From: CAYMRB01 sp964392615
GTDB taxonomy: Bacteria > Planctomycetota > UBA8108
Direction of reading: 5' to 3'
NCBI GenBank assembly: GCA_964392615.1
Contig: CAYMRB010000491.1
Span: forward strand, 1-7,146
DNA: 7,146 nucleotides
Part shown: one piece after another, positions 1-7,099 of the stretch
Position numbering within the stretch: the stretch's first letter is position 1
How the letters are laid out: every line of letters begins with the position of its first letter
Notes under the pieces: model-generated
Told to the model about the DNA's origin: nothing
What the model saw: only the letters and a program-made list of their open reading frames with translations
The model's database searches: none
Position numbers and translations under genes: made by a program

Positions 1-250
1 GCGGACCCCTACCCCGCGGTGGTTGGGTCCAACGGGTGGTGATCGGAAGCCGCTTCTCGATGTCATCGCTGCACCTTTCGGTCCAACGCACGAACGGTTC
101 CGCACCGCCGAGGGGATGACGGTCGGTCTCCACGACCGCCCCATGCTTGTTCTCGGCCAGAACGCGGCTGCCACACAGGACGACAGCGCCCGCGACAATG
201 ACCGCAACGGTCTTCCTACAGTACTCGAAATGGTACGGGAACCAGACCAC
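1..250 (-). CDS. N-terminal part of a probable exported protein of unknown function (runs off left edge)
   Basis: I do not recognise the family. An open frame starts at a GTG (250-248) and stays open for 83 codons to the window edge. A GGAGGT Shine-Dalgarno sequence (261-256) lies 5-6 bases upstream of this GTG. The N-terminus reads like a Sec signal peptide: residues 1-13 end in the basic stretch C-R-K, residues 14-28 are hydrophobic (TVAVIVAGAVVLCGS), and R-V-L-A followed by E-N gives a plausible signal peptidase I site near residue 32. The cysteine in the hydrophobic stretch is preceded by leucine, so it does not fit a lipobox. The mature part visible here is polar and charged, with no motif I can name. 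The same frame is open upstream to a GTG at 340 that overlaps the kinase stop codon, but that extension is arginine-rich and lacks a ribosome binding site. The opposite strand is also open here, so the call rests on the start signal and signal peptide. Confidence 0.5.
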   Translation of the reverse strand, partial: MVWFPYHFEYCRKTVAVIVAGAVVLCGSRVLAENKHGAVVETDRHPLGGAEPFVRWTERCSDDIEKRLPITTRWTQPPRGRGP

Positions 251-255
251 GCTCA

Positions 256-261
256 ACCTCC
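256..261 (-). promoter_or_regulatory. Shine-Dalgarno sequence for the left-edge gene
   Basis: The minus strand reads GGAGGT 5 bases before the GTG at 250. This matches the 16S anti-Shine-Dalgarno sequence and decides the start over the in-frame TTG and GTG codons further upstream. Confidence 0.5.
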
Positions 262-336
262 GTCCGCCGATGCCTGCCGCCCGCGCGGAGCGGCTTCTGA
301 GCCACACACCGATCCTGCCCGACCGCGGCCGCGAAG

Positions 337-3300
337 TCACGGGGTTGGCTCGGAACGCTCTCTCGCGTCGGCGTCACGTCTCCCGCTCTCCTGTCCGCGC
401 CATATCCAGCCGGCCACCAGGGCAACGGGACAGAAAGCGTCTCTCCGCGGAAGGCCGAATGCGGCAGCCGAGCGTTGTGCTCGTCCACGTAGAACCTCGT
501 CCCCCCGATACCGGTCGAGATCGAGCGCTTCGAGACGCTGGCGCAGATACCTCAGGTCCCAGACCTGAATCGCACGGTGCGCCGTCGACGCCACGAGGAC
601 GCTGCCGTCCGCGTTGAACGCAAGACTCGTCAGCAGGCGCGGCTCCGGAGCCTCGAGCGTCAGGATCTCCTCCCCGCTCCTCGCTTCGAGGAGCTTGACG
701 AGCGTCGGAGAGTGGGCGATCGCCGCAACGCGGCCGTCCCGCGTGAACGCGATCACTCCTCTGAGATTCGTTGCCGGGACCGCTCGCTCGACCCGGTGAC
801 CGAGCTCCCAGGAGCCCACCCGGAGAAAGCGGTAGTCCGTTCCTCTCCCCGCGACGAGCCATCTCCCGTCGGGACTGAACACGACGTCGGCGCTGCGCTC
901 CCCTGGGAACCGGAGCTCCTTGACAAGAGCGCCGGTGCGCGCGTTCCAGACCTTGGCGTGACCTGCCCCGCGGCCCCAGGTGCCGGTCGCGAGCCAGCGC
1001 CCGTCCCCGCTGAGAGCGATCCGGGAGAGACCGGGCTCCCGTCGCGCCAACACGGTCTCCGCCGCGCTCTCGAGATCGCGGACCACGCACAGCCCGGAGT
1101 CGAGCGCGACCGCGAGCCTCCGTCCGTCCGCGTCGAGACTCAGGCGCGCCGGAGTCCCGCGCTGCGAGAGTTCCAGCCGTCGAGAGGGATCGACGCGAAG
1201 GGCTCCTTCCCGCAGCGCGAGAGGCCACTCGAGGAGCCCTCCCGAGCCGCTCGTGATCAGGTGCCGCCCCGAGGGGTGAAACAGCGCGTCGGCGGCCCCT
1301 GCCACCCTCAGGTGCGCGATCTCCCGGCCGTCGGCGAGAGTCCAGATCCGCACTCCGTCCGCTCCGGCCGACGCGAGCAGGAGGCCTCGCGGGCTGATGT
1401 CGACTCTCTCCGGTCCCTTGAGGACGCGGTCGTGACCATGCAGGACGCGCAGGGCCTTGCCCCTGGCAACACGCCAGAACGCGATGTCCGTTCCCTCGCT
1501 CTCCCGCGCAGTGTGCTTGAAGTAGTGCCCCAGGAGACGGTCGTCCGGAGAGAAACGCGGATTGCAGCCATGGCCCGGAACGGTCAATCGAAGCCGACCG
1601 CTGAACGGATCCCAGAGCCGCAGGGTGTTGTCCCAGCCGTACGACGCGAGGAGGTCGCCGCGGGAGTCGAACGTGACGCGTGTCACCTCTGCGTCGTGAC
1701 CCCGCAGTACCGCCCGCGGCTCTCCGGAGCGCAGCTCGAAGACCCGGACATTCATGTCGTCCGACGCGGTCGCCAGGAGCTCGCCCCCGGGATGCCAGGC
1801 GATAGCTCGTACGCCGGCTCGGTGTTGCAGTCGACGCTCGACGGCTCCACCCGGCAACGAGAGCACGAGCACGTCTGACGACTTTCCGCCTCGCGGCGCG
1901 ACAGCAAGACGTCTCCCCGCGGGGTCGTAGCGCAGACACCGGAATCGTCCGGCCGAGCCGAGCTCTTCGCGAAGGCGACCGGAAGGGAGCTCGTGGATGA
2001 CGATCTTGCCGTCGAGGCGCGCGATCGCGATGCTCCGGCTGTCGCTGGAATAGTCGGCCGAATCTTCCGAGTCCGCGCAGAGCACGCGCAGGACGGGCTT
2101 TCCGGCTCCCGGCCGCGAGCCTCTGGATACCTCCTCGCGAACAGGCGCCCCGAGCGTTTCGGGCTCCTGTGCGGTCGAGAGAGATAGCTCCCAGACGGCG
2201 AGCTCGAAGGCGCGGCTCAGGAGCAGGCGCTTCGATTCCGCCGTCTCACCGCGCAGGATCCGCTCGAGCAACGCCGACGCGCCGGAACGCATGTCCACCG
2301 GGGACTTCACGGCCAGAAACGTCGCGTCCGGACTGAAGCGAAGCCAGCGAGCCTGACCCTTCACGCCCACAGCAGCGACGCGGCGTCTTCCGTCCACGGC
2401 ATGTACCACGACGAGGTTGTCGTCCCCGGCGACAGCGTAGAGCTTCAGATCGCGGTCGAAGACGATCTGCTTGTCCCGCGATACTCCGCGGAGCGGCACC
2501 TCGGAAGGTCGGAGGTCGACACGCGTCTCGCAGACGACCGCCTCGTTCGCGAGGCGCCGGCGAGTTTCCCGCAGCTCCTCGGCCGACAGGAGCAGCCCCT
2601 CCATCGCGGTCCCGGCGCCCTCGAGAAACGCCCGCGTCTCGAACACCTGCCCCTGGCGCCCGCTCCTCACCTTCTCGCGCTGGGAGAGGAAGAGCGCTTC
2701 CCACTCGGCGCGCTCCGCCCTCCTCCGCGCCTGAACCGCGTCACGCCTCTCTCCTTCGATGCGGGCGGCCACGGCGAGCACGATCGCCACAGCGGCCAGC
2801 AAGAGAGCGACCATGCCAGCCATCCTCGCCGTCCCCGGATTGCGGCGGCACCAGAGCCAGAGCCGTTTCGGCGGCGAAGCGCGCCTGGCGCGGATGGGCC
2901 GGCCCTCGACGAAGGCGCGAAGGTCCGCCGCGAACTCGGCGGCCGACGGGTACCGGCCCGAGGGCTCCTTGGCGGTCGCCTTGAGCACGATCGTCTCGAG
3001 GTCCCGCGGGACAGAGGGGTCACAACGTCTCGGGGACCGCGGCTGCTCATGTGTCACACGCCGGATGAGGCGCGCCCGGTCGGACTCGGGAAAGAGCGGC
3101 TCGAGAGTCGCGAGCTCGTGGAGCGTGGCGCCGAGAGCGTACAGATCGCTGCGCGGCTCGGACCAGCCGTGGAAACGCTCCGGCGCCATGTAGCGGAGTG
3201 TTCCGACGACGTCCCCCGTCCCGGTCAGATCCTCGCTCCCCTCGGCCTTGGCGAGACCGAAGTCGGTCACCCAGACCGTTCCACTCGCGTCGAGAATCAA

Positions 3301-4179
3301 GTTGGACGGCTTGATATCTCGATGCAGCACGCCGTGGGCATGAGCGTACTCGAGCGCTCGGGCCACCTGGAGCCCCACGCGAGCGATGTTGAAGTAGTAC
3401 CGGTCGTGCGGCTGGTTCTCACTGGCGAGATCCGAGGCCAGAGACGAGCTCGTCGACGGCGGGTCATCGCCCCCTGCCCCCGGAGTGTCCGGATCGTCCC
3501 GGCAAGCGTCTTCGATGCTGCCGTAGAGCAGGCTCTCCGCACCGGAGGTCGAGTTCCCCACACCGTCCGCCCGAAGGTGTGTCGAGGCTTCGTTCCCACG
3601 GTCCGTGTGCGCGCGCAGCCGTGTCAGCTCGGACAGCACCCGATCGAGGGATTGCCCCTCGATGTACTGCATCGCGTAGAAGTGGATGCCGTCGTCCTCG
3701 CCGACGTCATGGACGGAGACGATGTTGGGGTGATGCAGCCCGGCGGCAGCTCGCGCCTCGCGCCGAAAACGCTCCAGGCGGCGGTCGTCCCGCAGCGTCG
3801 AGAACGGCAGGACCTTGAGCGCGACGCGTCGTCCGAGCGACTCCTGCACCGCCTCGTAGACGAGGCCCATGCCACCGCGGCCGATCTCCCGCATCAACGT
3901 GTAATCCCCGAGACACCGATGCCCACTCGTCCCGGGAGCTCGATCCGCCAGACCACCGGCCCCCGCCGGGGCGACGTCCGCGCCCACGTCGAGGGCGAGC
4001 TCGGCGGCAAGGAGGAGATCGCGCAGCTCGTCCGCGCGTTCCGGAATCCTGTCCACGAGGCTCTCGATCTCCGGCCGTTCTCCGAGCCGCATTTGCTCCT
4101 TGTACGACTCGACGACCTGCTCGAGCCGTTCATCGTCGCCGCGGGGCTCCGCGCTCTCTCCCTCGTCTCGGGGATTCAC
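337..4179 (-). CDS. Transmembrane serine/threonine protein kinase with C-terminal WD40 repeats
   Basis: A eukaryotic-like (Hanks-type) Ser/Thr kinase, predicted to phosphorylate proteins in the cytoplasm while presenting a WD40 region outside the membrane. Numbering is from the GTG at 4179 (1280 aa). Residues 17-66 form the helical acidic region usual before planctomycetal kinase domains. The kinase domain spans about 93-423: glycine loop GRGGMG (100-105), VALK lysine K122, helix-C glutamate E141, HRDIKPSN with catalytic D288 and N293, DFG 306-308, APE 332-334. Activation-segment threonines T319, T321 and T327 are candidate autophosphorylation sites. All catalytic residues are present, so it should be active. 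A ~74-residue Ser/Asp-rich insertion (187-260) lies between the hinge and helix E. One membrane segment (about 451-473) is followed by a charged, coiled-coil-like stretch to about 506. WD40-type blades run from about 566 to 1211, for example those ending VRIW, LRLWD and IQVWDL, and would be enough for one or two propellers. An upstream in-frame ATG (4251) would overlap the sigma-factor gene by 41 bases. I prefer the GTG because AGGGAG sits 8 bases before it. The last ~55 codons may be frameshifted (see findings). Confidence 0.93.
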   Translation of the reverse strand: MNPRDEGESAEPRGDDERLEQVVESYKEQMRLGERPEIESLVDRIPERADELRDLLLAAELALDVGADVAPAGAGGLADRAPGTSGHRCLGDYTLMREIGRGGMGLVYEAVQESLGRRVALKVLPFSTLRDDRRLERFRREARAAAGLHHPNIVSVHDVGEDDGIHFYAMQYIEGQSLDRVLSELTRLRAHTDRGNEASTHLRADGVGNSTSGAESLLYGSIEDACRDDPDTPGAGGDDPPSTSSSLASDLASENQPHDRYYFNIARVGLQVARALEYAHAHGVLHRDIKPSNLILDASGTVWVTDFGLAKAEGSEDLTGTGDVVGTLRYMAPERFHGWSEPRSDLYALGATLHELATLEPLFPESDRARLIRRVTHEQPRSPRRCDPSVPRDLETIVLKATAKEPSGRYPSAAEFAADLRAFVEGRPIRARRASPPKRLWLWCRRNPGTARMAGMVALLLAAVAIVLAVAARIEGERRDAVQARRRAERAEWEALFLSQREKVRSGRQGQVFETRAFLEGAGTAMEGLLLSAEELRETRRRLANEAVVCETRVDLRPSEVPLRGVSRDKQIVFDRDLKLYAVAGDDNLVVVHAVDGRRRVAAVGVKGQARWLRFSPDATFLAVKSPVDMRSGASALLERILRGETAESKRLLLSRAFELAVWELSLSTAQEPETLGAPVREEVSRGSRPGAGKPVLRVLCADSEDSADYSSDSRSIAIARLDGKIVIHELPSGRLREELGSAGRFRCLRYDPAGRRLAVAPRGGKSSDVLVLSLPGGAVERRLQHRAGVRAIAWHPGGELLATASDDMNVRVFELRSGEPRAVLRGHDAEVTRVTFDSRGDLLASYGWDNTLRLWDPFSGRLRLTVPGHGCNPRFSPDDRLLGHYFKHTARESEGTDIAFWRVARGKALRVLHGHDRVLKGPERVDISPRGLLLASAGADGVRIWTLADGREIAHLRVAGAADALFHPSGRHLITSGSGGLLEWPLALREGALRVDPSRRLELSQRGTPARLSLDADGRRLAVALDSGLCVVRDLESAAETVLARREPGLSRIALSGDGRWLATGTWGRGAGHAKVWNARTGALVKELRFPGERSADVVFSPDGRWLVAGRGTDYRFLRVGSWELGHRVERAVPATNLRGVIAFTRDGRVAAIAHSPTLVKLLEARSGEEILTLEAPEPRLLTSLAFNADGSVLVASTAHRAIQVWDLRYLRQRLEALDLDRYRGDEVLRGRAQRSAAAFGLPRRDAFCPVALVAGWIWRGQESGRRDADARERSEPTP

Positions 4180-4187
4180 GGCATCGA

Positions 4188-4193
4188 CTCCCT
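4188..4193 (-). promoter_or_regulatory. Shine-Dalgarno sequence for the kinase gene
   Basis: The minus strand reads AGGGAG, 8 bases before the GTG at 4179 and between the sigma-factor stop (4211-4213) and the kinase start. It supports starting the kinase after the sigma gene ends, rather than at the ATG at 4251 inside it. No terminator or promoter-like sequence is visible in this 31-base gap, consistent with a two-gene operon. Confidence 0.5.
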
Positions 4194-4210
4194 GATACCA
4201 GCGCTGCACC

Positions 4211-4843
4211 TCATGGCGACTCCAGCACCTGCCGGAGGCGCCGCAGCGCATGAAGATGGCGACGCCTCGCCGCCCACTCCGGGATGCCGAGCACCTGCGC
4301 CGCCTCGGCGTTCGTCAGCTGCTCGAAGTAGCGCAGGGCGAGCACCTCCCGGTCCAGCGCCTCCATCCGTTCGAGTGCGTCCTGGAGGAGGCGCCGTCTC
4401 TCGTCACGCGCGACCACCTCGGAAGGAGAGGTGAAGTTCCCCAGCAGCCTCGCAGCCAGCGCTTCGGAGCTCGCCTCCGGCCCACCGGAGCGATAGAGAT
4501 GGACCTCGCGGCGAGCATCCCGCGCCTGCGCGCCGAGATGGTGGCGATGCAGGTCGAGGAGCTTGCGCGCCGTGATGCACCGGATCCACGGGAAGAACGG
4601 CGTCGTCGACTCCCGAACGTATGCTTCGAAGCTGTCGAGAGCCTCCACCCAGGCTTCCTGGAGAACATCGGACTCGTCGATGCGTCCCTGAAGCCGCCGG
4701 TCGAGCCGCAGGCACACCATGCGGCGCAGCCGGGGGACGTGACGGGTGAACAGGTCCGTCAGCAGCGCCTCGAGCCCTTCCTCTTCGGCCCTTCGCTGGA
4801 GCTCGACCCGGTCCTCCGGCTCCGACGGCATCGCCTGGTTCAC
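4211..4843 (-). CDS. ECF-type RNA polymerase sigma factor (sigma-70 family)
   Basis: A group 4 (extracytoplasmic function) sigma factor, predicted to direct RNA polymerase to a dedicated promoter set. Numbering is from the GTG at 4843 (210 aa, normal for the family). Region sigma-2 covers about residues 28-110. It includes the core-binding acidic motif I-D-E-S-D-V-L-Q-E (55-63) and the aromatic segment F-F-P-W-I-R that precedes the promoter-opening helix. Region sigma-4 covers about 141-206, with the ALRYFEQLTNAEAAQVLGI turn leading into a helix-turn-helix rich in R and H (177-204). A linker of about 30 residues replaces sigma-3, as expected for ECF proteins. The style resembles planctomycetal ECF proteins encoded beside WD40 kinases. 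The start is chosen for an AGGAGGTG ribosome binding site 5 bases upstream. An ATG 30 bases earlier (4873) lacks one and lies in a dyad. No anti-sigma factor is encoded next to it; the neighbour is the kinase gene 31 bases downstream, which suggests phosphorylation-linked control. Confidence 0.92.
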   Translation of the reverse strand: MNQAMPSEPEDRVELQRRAEEEGLEALLTDLFTRHVPRLRRMVCLRLDRRLQGRIDESDVLQEAWVEALDSFEAYVRESTTPFFPWIRCITARKLLDLHRHHLGAQARDARREVHLYRSGGPEASSEALAARLLGNFTSPSEVVARDERRRLLQDALERMEALDREVLALRYFEQLTNAEAAQVLGIPEWAARRRHLHALRRLRQVLESP

Positions 4844-4846
4844 GGG

Positions 4847-4854
4847 CACCTCCT
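4847..4854 (-). promoter_or_regulatory. Strong Shine-Dalgarno sequence for the sigma-factor gene
   Basis: The minus strand reads AGGAGGTG, an almost full complement of the 16S rRNA 3' end, with 5 bases between AGGAGG and the GTG at 4843. This is the strongest ribosome binding site in the window. It argues for the GTG over the ATG at 4873. Confidence 0.75.
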
Positions 4855-4862
4855 CGGTCGGG

Positions 4863-4878
4863 ACTCGATCCATCGAGT
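4863..4878. repeat. 16-bp dyad (7-bp perfect arms) upstream of the sigma-factor gene
   Basis: ACTCGATCCATCGAGT has two perfect 7-base arms around a 2-base centre. It sits in the 82-base gap between the metalloprotease stop and the sigma-factor start, 8 bases before the ribosome binding site. The tiny centre makes a DNA-bound dimer site more natural than a hairpin, and no T tract follows, so it is not a terminator. Palindromes of this size can also occur by chance in 7 kb. Confidence 0.35.
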
Positions 4879-4925
4879 GTCGCCGAAGCGCAACGGGATT
4901 GCCATGACCTCGTCTCCGCCTCGCA

Positions 4926-7088
4926 CTAGCCGCGCACGTCGATGCACACCGCGTTCGACACCTTCGTGCCGGAAGCGTCCGAGAAGATCACGAGGTCGTA
5001 GTGTCCGTCGGGGACCGTTCGCGGCACGGAGGCCTCGATTCTCTCGCTGGTCCACGTGAGAACCGGCAAGTCGAAGAACCGCGTTCTCGTGCTCAAGCTG
5101 ACGACCCTGCCGGCCTCCTCGACGCCGAACGTCCCTTCGAGAATCAGACGCCCTCCACGCCGCACGATGGACGGCGCCGCGCGGGAGATCGATCCGCAGA
5201 ACGGAGCCTCGTAGCCCCACTCGATCCTCAGTTCCGTGGCGTCCCGGGCGAACGCCTCCACCCGCAGACGCACACCGCTGTCGGAACGATCGAGCCACTC
5301 GAGGGCGAAGGTGCCGTGCGCGTTGCGCCAGAGCGGCGTGTTGCCTCGCGCGGCGAAGGGCGACCCGTCGGGCGCGTTCACGAGGAAGTTCGCCGGCTCG
5401 GTGGCGCCGCCGTTCCGACCCTGCAGTGGCACCTGCGCGAGCCTGGTCGGGCCGCCGTCGGTCTGGACGTACCAGACGGCGACTCCGCTGTCGCGAGCGT
5501 CGCGGTCGTAGGGGACGACCTCGGGGTTGCGGAACTCGACGATGAAGTACTCGTTCCTTCCACGACTCGCATCGTACAGGAGCACGGGCCGGTGGTCCCT
5601 CTCCACCCAGTCTCCGAGCGCGGGAGGCGCTTTGAGCGTGACGCAATTGCCCGGTCCGCGCAGGTCGTACACACGCGGGCCCACCCAGCCGAGGACTATC
5701 TTGTGCCAGGGGTCGAGGTGGAACGTGTCCCGATCGTCGGCACCCCTGCCCATCGTGCAGGACATCAGCGACATGTCGAGGCTGGTGCAGTTCGGCCCGT
5801 AGATATCCCTCGTCCCGATGAGGTGGCTCAGCTCGTGGACGATCGTCGAGAACGAAGCGTCCTCGCCGGCGACCGTTCCCAGCATCCGCAGCTGGAGAGC
5901 GGAGTCGGGGACGCGGAAGTTCATGAGGCTGCGCGCTGCACCTCGTTCGTGGATGAAGAACCCGGAGTCCACGACGAGCAGCCCGAGCTCGCCGTTCGTG
6001 ATCTCGCCGTTGCCGTCGCTGTCGTACTGAGCGAAGTCCAGACCATCCGCCACCGCTGCGCGGACCGCGTTGCGCAGGAGATGCGTCGGGTCGTACTCCT
6101 CCTCGATGTGAAACGTCTCGAACGCTCCGATACCCGGCGCGGTGGCCCTCAGCGCGCCGCCGCCGCCGTTGACCGCGGTGAAGTAGCGGCCATTGCGGGC
6201 TCTCAGGGCGACGTCGTCGCCGTGCTCGATCCTCCCGTCGCCGCCCCGCTCGAAGATCCGGAAGAGCTCGTTCGGCCCGCGCTCGGTCGGCACCGCATTG
6301 ACCTCGCCTCCGCCGCCGCCTACCGCGGAAAGGTAATTGCCATCGAGCGTCCGCAGGTAGATGAAGTCGCCGCTCTCCAGCGGTGAGCCGTCGATGTCGA
6401 CGAGCATCAGTTGCTCACGGGGTTGCGATCGTTCTGAATTCACCAGAACCTCGCCGCCACCGCCACCGACCGCGGTGATGTGCTCGTCGTTCTGCGCCCG
6501 GAAGTGAACGCTGCCGATCTGCGGGCAGTCCATCGGGCGGCCGAAGCATGCCCGTCTGGACTCGTCGAGGGTGGTATTCGGGTCGTCCGGGTGAGGCAGC
6601 GGCCCGAGAATTCCGGCGTTCACCCACGAGAACCGCTCGCCGGAGTTCTCGAAGAAGTAGTCCTGCATGTTCGGGTATGCGGGACCGAACAGCAGGCTCC
6701 GGTACTCATCGCGGTCGTGCCGGAACGGAGCGTCGGAGTACTCCATGAGAATCACCAGGAGTCGCCTGGGCCCCTCGGCGCTCTGTCCAGCGCTGCGCAT
6801 CGCACCGAAGCCGAACCGATCGGGGCCGCCGGGCTCCGCGATCGACAGGTCAGGGCTGAAGAGCTCCGCGACGACGCTTCCCGACCGGCTCAGCACGTTG
6901 TTGCTCGGGTCGCAGTCGACGCTCCGCGGGTCGGGGATGTCGTGGTAGACGATCTCGGCGGTGTAGGTCGGCGGGCGATCCGTCGGCAGGGTCCACTCGA
7001 CGAAGAACTCGTGAACCAGCTCGGCCTCCACGGGCAGCTCGACGAAGCTGCGCCGACCGATGAGCTCCGTACCCTCCAGGACCACCAC
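4926..7088 (-). CDS. M6-family metalloprotease with inserted fascin-like beta-trefoil (N-terminus missing)
   Basis: A zinc endopeptidase of the immune-inhibitor-A (M6) type, expected to act outside the cell. Numbering is from the GTG at 7088 (720 residues in frame). Residues 1-70 resemble the end of a CARDB adhesion domain, closing with D-P-S-N-N. The catalytic domain opens at about 108-170 (LLVILMEYSD, then MQDYFFENSGERF). It is interrupted at 192-331 by three ~50-residue repeats of fascin-like type, and resumes with DFAQYDSDGNGEI. That segment forms an EF-hand-like calcium loop with D356, D358, N360, E362 and E367. The zinc site is H418-E-L-S-H422-L-I-G-T-R-D428, followed by the M6-style SLMSCTMG turn region (440-447) and HLDPWHKIVLGW (457-468). 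Residues 634-720 form an IPT/TIG-like beta-sandwich. Several cysteines, including C181/C188 and C434/C444, could form disulfides, fitting export. The GTG at 7088 is unlikely to be the real start: coding continues to the right edge in another frame, so any signal peptide lies outside the window. Confidence 0.9.
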   Translation of the reverse strand: MVVLEGTELIGRRSFVELPVEAELVHEFFVEWTLPTDRPPTYTAEIVYHDIPDPRSVDCDPSNNVLSRSGSVVAELFSPDLSIAEPGGPDRFGFGAMRSAGQSAEGPRRLLVILMEYSDAPFRHDRDEYRSLLFGPAYPNMQDYFFENSGERFSWVNAGILGPLPHPDDPNTTLDESRRACFGRPMDCPQIGSVHFRAQNDEHITAVGGGGGEVLVNSERSQPREQLMLVDIDGSPLESGDFIYLRTLDGNYLSAVGGGGGEVNAVPTERGPNELFRIFERGGDGRIEHGDDVALRARNGRYFTAVNGGGGALRATAPGIGAFETFHIEEEYDPTHLLRNAVRAAVADGLDFAQYDSDGNGEITNGELGLLVVDSGFFIHERGAARSLMNFRVPDSALQLRMLGTVAGEDASFSTIVHELSHLIGTRDIYGPNCTSLDMSLMSCTMGRGADDRDTFHLDPWHKIVLGWVGPRVYDLRGPGNCVTLKAPPALGDWVERDHRPVLLYDASRGRNEYFIVEFRNPEVVPYDRDARDSGVAVWYVQTDGGPTRLAQVPLQGRNGGATEPANFLVNAPDGSPFAARGNTPLWRNAHGTFALEWLDRSDSGVRLRVEAFARDATELRIEWGYEAPFCGSISRAAPSIVRRGGRLILEGTFGVEEAGRVVSLSTRTRFFDLPVLTWTSERIEASVPRTVPDGHYDLVIFSDASGTKVSNAVCIDVRG
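6096..6515 (-). repeat. Three tandem fascin-like lobes (beta-trefoil) inside the metalloprotease
   Basis: Three protein repeats of about 50 residues begin at residues 192, 242 and 292 of the protease. Their shared core is [hydrophobic]-x-[LF]-R-[AT]-x-[ND]-x-x-[YI]-[LFT]-x-A-V-[GN]-G-G-G, with the cores ITAVGGGGGEV, LSAVGGGGGEV and FTAVNGGGGAL spaced 49 and 50 residues apart. The second and third repeats end in E-x-F-x-I/H-I. This matches the pattern of fascin-like beta-trefoils, where three lobes make one fold. These modules often bind glycans or other proteins in other contexts, but the ligand here is unknown. Confidence 0.75.
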
Positions 7089-7099
7089 CTCCGACGCAG

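Noticed and set aside
23..568. Plus-strand frame at the left edge with a moderately protein-like beginning
   Set aside because: No ribosome binding site was found, and the second half is arginine/serine/proline-rich and antisense to the kinase end. The minus-strand frame in the same place has a Shine-Dalgarno sequence and signal peptide. It is not fully excluded for positions 23-240.
2401..4434. Long plus-strand open frame (677 codons) opposite the kinase and sigma-factor genes
   Set aside because: Its translation is low-complexity (R, P, E, V) with no recognisable domain. It mirrors the codon pattern of two clear minus-strand genes. Long antisense frames are expected in high-GC DNA.
4863..4878. 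Dyad as a transcription terminator for the metalloprotease gene
   Set aside because: The centre is only 2 bases and no T-rich tract follows on the minus strand, so an intrinsic terminator is not supported.
5001..6386. Plus-strand open frame (461 codons) opposite the metalloprotease
   Set aside because: It is antisense to a gene with intact catalytic motifs and shows no domain of its own. The composition is typical of a shadow frame.
6150..6480. Clustered GCC-rich repeats as a DNA-level repeat or CRISPR-like array
   Set aside because: They encode the glycine runs of the three fascin-like lobes. They are imperfect at DNA level, and the spacing follows the ~50-residue protein period.
7086..7088. 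GTG at 7088 as the true start of the metalloprotease
   Set aside because: It begins in the middle of a CARDB-like beta-sandwich, there is no signal peptide after it, and coding signal continues upstream in another frame.
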